Assembly (NCBI GenBank): GCA_019232735.1
Contig: JAFANL010000219.1
Coordinates: forward strand, 1-5,529
Direction: 5' to 3'
DNA: 5,529 nucleotides
Source of the DNA: Aquitalea sp.
GTDB taxonomy: Bacteria; Pseudomonadota; Gammaproteobacteria; Burkholderiales; Chromobacteriaceae
Shown: piece by piece, positions 1-5,061 of the stretch
How the letters are laid out: the number at the start of each line of letters is the position of its first letter
Position numbering within the stretch: the first letter of the stretch is position 1
Program-made: the position numbers and the translations under genes
Notes under the pieces: generated by a model
Told to the model about the DNA's origin: nothing
What the model saw: the letters and a program-made list of their open reading frames with translations, nothing else
The model's database searches: none

Positions 1-124
1 ACTTCTCATCCGCTGCAACCTGCCCTTTCGGGTCAAGAATGCCACCCTGACAACCGGTGAGCAGTGCAGTCACGACAGGAGAAAGCCCCCACAACAGGCG
101 GGTGGGTCTAGAGTTTCTCATCAT
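1..124 (-). CDS. cyoA: CyoA N-terminus: ubiquinol oxidase subunit II lipoprotein (partial)
   Basis: This is the first 41 codons of a gene that continues beyond the left edge. Read from base 124 leftwards it begins MMRNSRPTRL, followed by a hydrophobic signal segment and a lipobox LTGC (Cys25), then QGGILDPKGQ. The lipobox followed by LDPKGQ is the hallmark N-terminus of CyoA; E. coli CyoA has the same LDPKGQ shortly after its lipid-modified cysteine. CyoA is the copper-less subunit II of the cytochrome bo-type quinol oxidase, a proton-pumping terminal oxidase of the inner membrane, and normally heads the cyoABCDE operon. Two consecutive ATG codons (124-122 and 121-119) could each be the start. 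Neither has a strong Shine-Dalgarno, since the preceding bases read GTAAAGTCGT. The two transmembrane helices and cupredoxin domain of the family would lie outside the window. The identification rests on a short stretch but is distinctive. Confidence 0.85.
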   Translation of the reverse strand, partial: MMRNSRPTRLLWGLSPVVTALLTGCQGGILDPKGQVAADEK

Positions 125-261
125 ACGACTTTACGGGTTAAAGATTCTTTGCTCGCACCGGGGCGCGAATGGCAGCACAAGCGGCAGGTGCTGACCGTGA
201 AGCGTTGTCCGGAAATAGCGTCCGGCGTGCCAGGCAGGGCTCGCAAGCGCGCAGCCTTACC

Positions 262-280
262 CGTAATGAATATCATTCCA
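262..280. promoter_or_regulatory. Fur-box-like core (weak)
   Basis: TAATGA at 264-269 and ATCATT at 272-277 are separated by AT. Aligned to the 19-bp Fur consensus (GATAATGATAATCATTATC), 12 of 19 positions match, and all matches fall in the two central hexamers. The flanks do not match. It lies about 140 bases upstream of the cyoA start. A 12/19 match can arise by chance in a region of this size, so this is only a candidate iron-response site. Confidence 0.2.
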
Positions 281-372
281 TCAATGCCCGTCGGAAGGTC
301 CGACAACGGATCGGCCAGATCACTCTGCTTCAGGCAACTGAAGGGCAATGACTCAGGCCCCTGCTGACAAGC

Positions 373-391
373 CTGCGACAATTTGTCACAG
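373..391. promoter_or_regulatory. 19-bp imperfect inverted repeat, possible operator
   Basis: The arms are CTGCGACAA (373-381) and TTGTCACAG (383-391) around a central T. Eight of nine positions are complementary. This odd-length, compact dyad resembles a binding site for a dimeric regulator more than an RNA hairpin, because a one-base loop cannot fold without breaking pairs. On the minus strand it lies just downstream of an AT-rich stretch TTTTTAATAG (412-403) that could be a -10 region, a typical repressor position. The regulator is not identifiable from the sequence. Confidence 0.35.
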
Positions 392-471
392 TGGCGGGCG
401 CGCTATTAAAAATCAGTTTTACGAGGCCGGGCAAGCCGCGCACGGCGGGAAAAGGCAGGAAAACACGCCTC

Positions 472-499
472 AATATGGTGCATCTTTGATCTAGATCAA
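472..499 (-). promoter_or_regulatory. Candidate cyoA promoter overlapping the FNR/ANR box
   Basis: On the minus strand TTGATC (499-494) could serve as a -35 element, followed after 16 bases by CATATT (477-472) as a -10. Both match the sigma-70 consensus only moderately. This would start transcription near base 465 and give a leader of about 340 bases for cyoA. In this arrangement the FNR/ANR box would cover the -35 element, which suits repression. A second possible -10 (TTTAAT, near 410-405) cannot be excluded. Confidence 0.25.
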
Positions 500-502
500 A
501 GA
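483..502. promoter_or_regulatory. FNR/ANR box in a perfect 20-bp palindrome
   Basis: TCTTTGATCTAGATCAAAGA is its own reverse complement over all 20 bases. Its core, TTGAT-CTAG-ATCAA at 486-499, is an exact match to the FNR/ANR/CRP-family consensus TTGAT-N4-ATCAA. FNR and ANR are iron-sulfur regulators that are active without oxygen and sensitive to nitric oxide. In E. coli and Pseudomonas the cyo operon is repressed by FNR or ANR respectively, so a site upstream of cyoA makes biological sense. The nearest downstream gene on either strand that it could serve is cyoA on the minus strand; on the plus strand the sequence runs into the terminator and the antisense side of the chemoreceptor gene. 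Confidence 0.75.
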
Positions 503-645
503 CAAAACAGTTCGCTAATGGTTGGCAGATAATGATTTAGCGCATTGGCATTTCTTGCGCAACGCAACATGCTGGCGGTTGCATTTTGTTACAAAAAAAT
601 GATGAACCGCCCTCACACCAACGCACATCACGACAAACCGGCATG

Positions 646-683
646 AAAAAACCGCCGCTTGCCTCATGGGCAAAACGGCGGTT
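646..683 (-). terminator. Intrinsic terminator of the FIST chemoreceptor gene
   Basis: Reading the minus strand, AACCGCCG (683-676 on the template coordinates) pairs perfectly with CGGCGGTT (657-650). A further short GCC/GGC pairing lies in the loop region. The 3' arm runs directly into six T residues (651-646). A GC-rich 8-bp stem followed by a T tract is a classic rho-independent terminator. It begins 48 bases after the chemoreceptor stop codon and should insulate cyoA from chemoreceptor transcription. Confidence 0.85.
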
Positions 684-730
684 CCAGGTGGCAGCCGGCG
701 TGACAGCACCACGCCAGGTCCAGCAGGAAA

Positions 731-2716
731 TCAGCGCTCCAGCGCCAGGATGGCCTCCAGATCCTGATCCACCTTGCGCATGCGTTCGTACAATTCGCCG
801 GTGCTGCCCAGCATCCGGTCCAGTTGCTCCTGACTGCTGCCAGAACTGGTCGCCAGTCGGGACAGCAAATCCATCACCTGGCGCATTTCTCCGGCAAAAC
901 TGCCAACGTGGGCACTCATCTGCCGCATGTCCACGCCCACTTGCTGTACCCCGCTCATGACATGATCAACGGCACCGCCGGTGGCATCCAGATTGGACTG
1001 GGTGTTATTGGCCAGCTTGCGCACCTCATCCGCCACCACGGCAAAACCACGCCCGGCTTCCCCGGCACGCGCCGCCTCGATGGCGGCATTCAAGGCCAGC
1101 AGATTGGTCTGCTCGGCAATCTTCTTGATCATCAGCATCACATCGCCGATCTGGCGCGCATCCTTTTCCAGTTCGACGATGCGCTGGCTGACATTGCTGG
1201 AGGTTTTATTGCCCTGCTCCACACTATCGGAAAAACGGGCGATTTCGCCCTGAATCGCCACCAGATGGGTAACCAATTCGGCCGACGCCTGCCGGAACAG
1301 TGGCAGGCTTTCCATCAACTGGCTGGCAAAGCTCTTGTAGCCTTGTAGCTCGTTGATGACCTGGCTCTTCATGCGGTCGATCCACTTGGCACGGGAAACT
1401 TCACGGCTATAGAAATAATTCTTGAAGTTGGCGTAATGCACCGGGAAGCGCTGGACAAAATCATCCTGGAAATGATCCTGCGCCGGGTAGAAGAACACGG
1501 CGGTCTGGGTCTGGTTGATATTGACCCCCAGCAATTCACCAAAGGAGGAGAAACCGGCGACCGGGACATCGCCATACACATTGCTGCCCGACAAGGCCGC
1601 ACTATTATTGAGCCGCCGCAGGATGCAGTCATTCAGCAAACCGCCGATGGCCTCCGGCTTGCCCTGCTTGAATTTGGCAAAATCGCTCTGGGTACGCTCG
1701 ACCAGACCTTCCTGCTTCAGCAGGTGCAGCTCTTCGCCAAAAGACAGGTCGCAGGCAAACTGCAGCGTGCCGTGCGCGACGTCCACGCCCAGTACCGAAC
1801 GGACAAACATTTCATTCTTGATCTTGATGCCGAAGCTGAATTTGGCCAGTCGCGCCGCCACCTCGCTCGGTGCACAGGAAAAATGCCGGGCCAATACCTC
1901 GACCACATTGGCCACCTTGCCATCACGATCAAACACCGACTCGACACGGCGCAGTTCCGAGCTGGCCTTGGCAATGGTGAAGGTCGTCCCGGTGTCCTGG
2001 AAATTCTGCGACTTGAACACGCCATAGCGATAAGCGGGTGCCAGCTTGATGAACACCAGCACGGCATGGCCATCACGCACGCTCTGGCCGTCATGCAAGC
2101 GCGTCATGGAAAAATCCAGCGGACCACCGGCAGAACCACCGACAAACAGATAGGGGAAGCGGTCGGACTCGTACACCGCCTCCATCAGATAGCTTTCGCT
2201 ATTGGACAAGCCGTCTACCAGGGTCAGTACAAAACCTTCCTGGTAATTCATGCTAAACGAAGGCTGCACCCGAGCCATGCTGTCGGTCAGACGACGCACC
2301 CGCTCTTCATGTCCCAGTTTGGGCTGCCCCGCCTTGATGTCCTCACAGCCCAGCGGCACGCTGGCCACATAGACATCGGCCAGCACCTGCTTGCTGAATA
2401 ACTGGAACACCATGCTGTCCCAACCCGGATTGGCTGGCAGATACAGTGACTCACCCGCCTTGGCAGAGCACAGTTCACCGGCGGTGGTGGTCAGTACCAC
2501 CTTGGCCCCCGGAAAAGCCGCCGCAGCACTGCGTGCGACCTGGTCCAGGTTAGCCGCCGGGTTAACGAAACCCAGTACCAGCTGGATATCGCTACGACCG
2601 GCCGCCCGTAAATCCGCATCAAAAGATGCAGTCCGGCTGCGTATGACTTGAATCAAAGAGGAAGGTGTCGAATCAGAGTGGCGAGTTGCTGCGGGCTTAT
2701 TGCGCTTGAAAAACAT
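731..2716 (-). CDS. Soluble FIST-domain methyl-accepting chemotaxis protein
   Basis: A 661-residue cytoplasmic chemoreceptor. Residues about 40-235 form FIST_N, with GFVNPAANLDQVARSA near 49-64, TTTAGELCSA at 76-85 and FVGGSAGG at 191-198. Residues about 240-410 form FIST_C, ending in the typical FSSFGELLGVNINQTQ at 389-404. A linker follows, then an MCP coiled-coil hairpin from about 470 to 655. Its conserved tip is EQTNLLALNAAIEAARAGE (535-553) with GRGFAVVADEVRKLA just after, the contact surface for CheA and CheW. No signal peptide, transmembrane helix or HAMP domain is present, so the receptor is predicted to be soluble. No CheR-tethering pentapeptide is visible at the C-terminus (ILALER). 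The start is supported by AGGAG (2727-2723) six bases before the ATG. FIST is a sensory domain, and some members bind haem and nitric oxide; the ligand here is unknown. The gene is monocistronic, with its own terminator, and diverges from rstA. Confidence 0.93.
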   Translation of the reverse strand: MFFKRNKPAATRHSDSTPSSLIQVIRSRTASFDADLRAAGRSDIQLVLGFVNPAANLDQVARSAAAAFPGAKVVLTTTAGELCSAKAGESLYLPANPGWDSMVFQLFSKQVLADVYVASVPLGCEDIKAGQPKLGHEERVRRLTDSMARVQPSFSMNYQEGFVLTLVDGLSNSESYLMEAVYESDRFPYLFVGGSAGGPLDFSMTRLHDGQSVRDGHAVLVFIKLAPAYRYGVFKSQNFQDTGTTFTIAKASSELRRVESVFDRDGKVANVVEVLARHFSCAPSEVAARLAKFSFGIKIKNEMFVRSVLGVDVAHGTLQFACDLSFGEELHLLKQEGLVERTQSDFAKFKQGKPEAIGGLLNDCILRRLNNSAALSGSNVYGDVPVAGFSSFGELLGVNINQTQTAVFFYPAQDHFQDDFVQRFPVHYANFKNYFYSREVSRAKWIDRMKSQVINELQGYKSFASQLMESLPLFRQASAELVTHLVAIQGEIARFSDSVEQGNKTSSNVSQRIVELEKDARQIGDVMLMIKKIAEQTNLLALNAAIEAARAGEAGRGFAVVADEVRKLANNTQSNLDATGGAVDHVMSGVQQVGVDMRQMSAHVGSFAGEMRQVMDLLSRLATSSGSSQEQLDRMLGSTGELYERMRKVDQDLEAILALER

Positions 2717-2771
2717 CGTGCTCTCCTGCTGATATTTAAATAATTATCACTTCTGTTTTTATAAGTTGTTC

Positions 2772-2798
2772 TTATCGCCATACTAGCAAGAAATCTCC
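2772..2798 (-). promoter_or_regulatory. Candidate sigma-28 (FliA) promoter of the chemoreceptor gene
   Basis: On the minus strand GGAGATTT (2798-2791), an 11-base spacer and GGCGATAA (2779-2772) align with the FliA consensus TAAAGTTT-N11-GCCGATAA. The -10 element matches at 7 of 8 positions and the spacer is exactly 11 bases. The -35 element matches at only 4 of 8. Transcription would start near 2765, giving a leader of roughly 50 bases. Flagellar sigma factor control is common for chemoreceptor genes. A sigma-70 reading (TTGCTA-N17-ACTTAT) overlaps the same stretch. Confidence 0.4.
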
Positions 2799-2864
2799 TA
2801 CTCGTTGCAAGGCTATTTCACAGCGATACTTCACAGTAGCCCCTCGCCCACGGAAACAGCAAGG

Positions 2865-2893
2865 TTGAGTCCCGCGCCACCTCGCGCCATACT
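2865..2893 (+). promoter_or_regulatory. Candidate sigma-70 promoter of rstAB
   Basis: TTGAGT (2865-2870) and CATACT (2888-2893) are separated by 17 bases, and each matches the consensus at four of six positions. The predicted start near 2900 gives a leader of about 30 bases before the ATG at 2930. It also argues against a TTG start at 2903, which would be almost leaderless. Confidence 0.35.
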
Positions 2894-2929
2894 CCCCGCT
2901 TATTGAATCAACTCGATGGATTGCCCGGC

Positions 2930-3646
2930 ATGACGCACCGTATCGTATTTGTGGAAGATGACCCCGATCTGGCCGAACTGATCAGCGACTTTCTGGCGCG
3001 CCACGAAATGGATGTGGTCGTGGAGCCGCGTGGCGATACGGCACTGGCCACCATTGAGCGCGAAGCCCCGGACATGGTGTTACTGGATATCATGCTGCCC
3101 GGCAAGGATGGCCTGTCCATCTGCCGTGAGCTGCGCCCCAACTTTGATGGCCCCATCATCATGCTCACCTCACTGGACAGCGACATGAACCAGATTCTGG
3201 GCCTGGAACTGGGCGCCAATGACTACATCCTGAAAACCACCCCTCCCTCGGTGCTGGTGGCCCGCCTGCGCTCGCAATTGCGCAATATGCGCCCCACACA
3301 GGCCGTCAGCGAGGTGGCACCGCTCAAGACTCAGCGCAAGCTGATCTTCGGCCAGCTGGCCATCGATCCGGTCAGCCGCGATGTGGTGCTGGGCAAGGAA
3401 AAAGTTGCCCTCTCCACCTCGGACTTCGATCTGCTGTGGCTGCTGGCCAACCACGCCGGTGAAACCCTTAACCGCGACATCCTGCTCAAGGAAATGCGTG
3501 GCGTCAGTTACGACGGGCTGGATCGCAGCATAGACGTGGCCATCTCCCGTCTGCGCAAGAAGCTGGGCGACAACCCCACCGAGCCCTTCCGCATCAAGAC
3601 GGTACGCAACCGTGGATATCTGTTCTCGCTGTCTGGCTGGGAATAA
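2930..3646 (+). CDS. rstA: Response regulator RstA, OmpR/PhoB family
   Basis: A 238-residue DNA-binding response regulator, almost the length of E. coli RstA and similar to it from end to end. The receiver domain (about 4-118) has the acidic pair D10/D11 in VFVEDDPD, phospho-acceptor D53 in VLLDIMLPGKDG, switch T80 in MLTSLDSDMN and K102 in YILKTTPP. The LTSLDSDMN and DYILKTTPP stretches are characteristic of RstA. The winged-helix output domain (about 138-233) carries RGVSYDGLDRS, DVAISRLRKKLGDN and the wing IKTVRNRGYLF. The start at 2930 gives an N-terminus aligned with RstA. An in-frame TTG at 2903 would add nine residues but has no ribosome binding site; the ATG has only a weak one (GATGGA, nine bases upstream). 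RstB, encoded 3 bases downstream, is the cognate kinase. A near-certain target site lies just after rstB. Confidence 0.95.
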   Translation: MTHRIVFVEDDPDLAELISDFLARHEMDVVVEPRGDTALATIEREAPDMVLLDIMLPGKDGLSICRELRPNFDGPIIMLTSLDSDMNQILGLELGANDYILKTTPPSVLVARLRSQLRNMRPTQAVSEVAPLKTQRKLIFGQLAIDPVSRDVVLGKEKVALSTSDFDLLWLLANHAGETLNRDILLKEMRGVSYDGLDRSIDVAISRLRKKLGDNPTEPFRIKTVRNRGYLFSLSGWE

Positions 3647-3649
3647 ACC

Positions 3650-4921
3650 ATGCGGCGTCTGTTCATCCAGTTTTATCTGCTGCTGATTACCTGCTTCATG
3701 GTGGCGGTGATCATGGTGGGCGCGGTATACAAGCAGGCCGTGGACGATGTGGGCGAGCGCTATCTGTCCGATCTGCTGCGCACCACGCTATCCCTGATCG
3801 AAGCCGATTTGCACGGGATCCCGGAAGATCGCTGGACCGAAACCCTGCAAAGCTCGAACCACGACTTCACCTTCAAGGTGACGGTAGAGAAGCAAAGCAA
3901 TTACGTATTGGACGAAGAGTCCGAGGAAGCCCTCAATAGCGGTGAAATCGTGATGCTGGAGGACAAATACCTGTTCCTGCAGAAGATCGAAGACAGCAAT
4001 TACTTGCTGGTGGCCGGCCCCTTGCGCTACCTGTTCTTCCTGCATCAGCTCAAATCCGTCGATTACGCCTTGCTGGCACTGCTGGGCCTATCGCTGGCCA
4101 TTCCCGTGTTTCTGTGGATGCAACCACACTGGAAAGATCTGGTTACGCTGGAAAAAACCGCGGGCAAGCTGGCCGGCGGGGACTTCTCGGCCCGGGTCCA
4201 CCTCCCCAGCCGCTCCGGCGTGCGTCAGGTGGCCACGGCCTTCAACCATATGGCAGACAATATTGCCGCCCTGCTGGCCAGCAAGAAGGCCCTGACCAAT
4301 GCCGTGGCGCACGAGCTGCGCACGCCACTGGCTAGGCTGCGCTACCGGCTGGCCCTGCTGGAAGGCGAAGAAGACTCACCGGCCAAGCAGGCCATCGAGA
4401 AAGACCTGAACGCCATCGACTCGCTGGTGGAAGAGCTGCTGTTTCACGCCAAGCTGGACCGGCCGGAAGCCCCGCTGCAGCTCGATCAGTTCAATGCCGT
4501 CAGCTGGGCACGCGAGCGCATCCATGAGCAAGCCACCCTGGCACCAGACTTGCACTGGATAGAGCCTGCGGCAGACGAGGTCAGCTTTCTGGCTGATCAG
4601 TATCTGATTACCCGCGCGCTGGACAACTTTCTGTCCAATGCACGCCGCTACGCCAGCAGCACAATCCAGACCACGGTCTGTGTTGAAAACCGCAACTGCA
4701 TCATCATGGTGGATGACGACGGCCCGGGCATCCCCGCAGCCGATCGGGACCGCGTATTCGATCCCTTCATCCGCCTGGATGAAAGTCGCGGCCGCAAAAC
4801 CGGCGGTCACGGTCTGGGCCTGGCCATCGTGGCCGGCATTGCCCGCCTGCATCATGGCGAAGTGCTGGTAGAAAGCTCCCCGCTGGGCGGCGCCCGCTTC
4901 ATTATTCGTTGGCCAACATAG
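3650..4921 (+). CDS. rstB: Sensor histidine kinase RstB
   Basis: A 423-residue inner-membrane histidine kinase, close to the 433 residues of E. coli RstB. Residues about 5-27 form the first transmembrane helix (LFIQFYLLLITCFMV). About 28-134 form the periplasmic sensor with GIPEDRW and RYLFFLHQL, both having RstB counterparts. About 138-157 form the second helix, ending FLWM, followed by PHW and a HAMP domain to about 210. The dimerisation domain carries phospho-acceptor His221 in AHELRTPLARLRYRL. The ATPase domain has the N box NFLSNARRY (326-334), G1 DDDGPGI (355-361), F box DPFIRLD (371-377) and G2 GHGLGLAI (387-394 region). All catalytic motifs are intact. It starts three bases after the rstA stop, with its GGGA ribosome binding sequence inside the end of rstA, so the two genes are probably translated from one mRNA. 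Confidence 0.95.
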   Translation: MRRLFIQFYLLLITCFMVAVIMVGAVYKQAVDDVGERYLSDLLRTTLSLIEADLHGIPEDRWTETLQSSNHDFTFKVTVEKQSNYVLDEESEEALNSGEIVMLEDKYLFLQKIEDSNYLLVAGPLRYLFFLHQLKSVDYALLALLGLSLAIPVFLWMQPHWKDLVTLEKTAGKLAGGDFSARVHLPSRSGVRQVATAFNHMADNIAALLASKKALTNAVAHELRTPLARLRYRLALLEGEEDSPAKQAIEKDLNAIDSLVEELLFHAKLDRPEAPLQLDQFNAVSWARERIHEQATLAPDLHWIEPAADEVSFLADQYLITRALDNFLSNARRYASSTIQTTVCVENRNCIIMVDDDGPGIPAADRDRVFDPFIRLDESRGRKTGGHGLGLAIVAGIARLHHGEVLVESSPLGGARFIIRWPT

Positions 4922-4926
4922 ATTTG

Positions 4927-4951
4927 TACATTTAGTTACATTGGGATACAT
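4927..4951 (+). promoter_or_regulatory. RstA box with three 10-bp-phased TACAT half-sites
   Basis: TACATTTAGTTACA at 4927-4940 matches the published E. coli RstA box, TACATNTNGTTACA, at every defined position. TACAT occurs at 4927, 4937 and 4947, exactly 10 bases apart. The second and third half-sites form a degenerate second box (10 of 12 fixed positions). Direct repeats one helical turn apart are what OmpR-family tandem dimers bind. The site begins five bases after the rstB stop. A possible -10 for the downstream gene is TACGAT (4984-4989), with no recognisable -35, as expected for an activator-dependent promoter. Start near 4996 would place the third half-site around -47. Confidence 0.85.
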
Positions 4952-4962
4952 CGCACGGGTAG

Positions 4963-4984
4963 ACGGTGCAGCGCAGCACCGTTT
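4963..4984 (+). terminator. Hairpin after rstB, weak terminator candidate
   Basis: ACGGTGC (4963-4969) pairs perfectly with GCACCGT (4976-4982) around a six-base loop. Only three T residues follow, so termination would be partial at best. It sits between the RstA box and the likely -10 of the asr-like gene, so it would be transcribed from rstB but not from the asr promoter as drawn here. Confidence 0.35.
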
Positions 4985-5002
4985 ACGATGCCCCCCTGAA
5001 TA

Positions 5003-5038
5003 GGACTATCAGTCCGCCTTCCAACTTGAATTTTCAAG
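5003..5038 (+). promoter_or_regulatory. Leader dyads upstream of the asr-like gene
   Basis: Two small perfect dyads lie in the presumed 5' leader: GGACT-ATC-AGTCC (5003-5015) and CTTGAA-TT-TTCAAG (5025-5038). They end before the ribosome binding site AGGAG (5047-5051). Each could form a short stem in the mRNA or protect its 5' end. Their function is not evident. Confidence 0.3.
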
Positions 5039-5061
5039 ATGAACCTAGGAGTTGTATAAAA

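Larger units (their letters stand above)
125..645 (-). promoter_or_regulatory. Long upstream region of cyoA, no convincing gene
   Basis: About 520 bases separate the cyoA start from the terminator of the chemoreceptor gene. No open frame here looks like a protein: the frames are short, start with TTG or lack a ribosome binding site, and have mixed composition without any recognisable motif. The region contains several dyad symmetries listed separately: an FNR/ANR box, a 19-bp inverted repeat and a Fur-like core. There is also a 15-bp dyad GTCGGA-AGG-TCCGAC at 290-304 and a 13-bp AT-rich dyad TTTTGTTACAAAA at 584-596. A leader this long is consistent with complex control of an oxidase operon by oxygen, iron or metabolic signals. 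The real transcription start cannot be fixed from sequence alone. Confidence 0.6.
2717..2929. promoter_or_regulatory. Divergent promoter region between the chemoreceptor and rstA
   Basis: This 213-base non-coding stretch separates two outward-reading genes and must hold both promoters. The chemoreceptor side is AT-rich (2730-2775). A short direct repeat TTCACAG occurs at 2817-2823 and 2830-2836, a 13-base period, upstream of the rstA promoter candidate. No exact RstA box was seen here, so simple autoregulation through that consensus is not evident. Confidence 0.6.

Noticed and set aside
586..960. 124-codon plus-strand open frame
   Set aside because: It crosses the terminator hairpin and the antisense side of the receptor's C-terminus, and its Pro/Arg/Cys-rich composition is not protein-like.
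1436..2401. 321-codon plus-strand open frame
   Set aside because: It lies entirely antisense to the FIST receptor gene, whose domains account for the conservation. The frame has no recognisable family features and is a common effect of GC-rich codon use.
2903..2929. Upstream TTG start for rstA adding nine residues
   Set aside because: No ribosome binding site precedes it, the best promoter would start transcription almost on top of it, and RstA proteins begin at the position of the ATG at 2930.
4376..4951. 191-codon minus-strand open frame
   Set aside because: It is antisense to the rstB kinase domain, whose catalytic motifs are intact on the plus strand.
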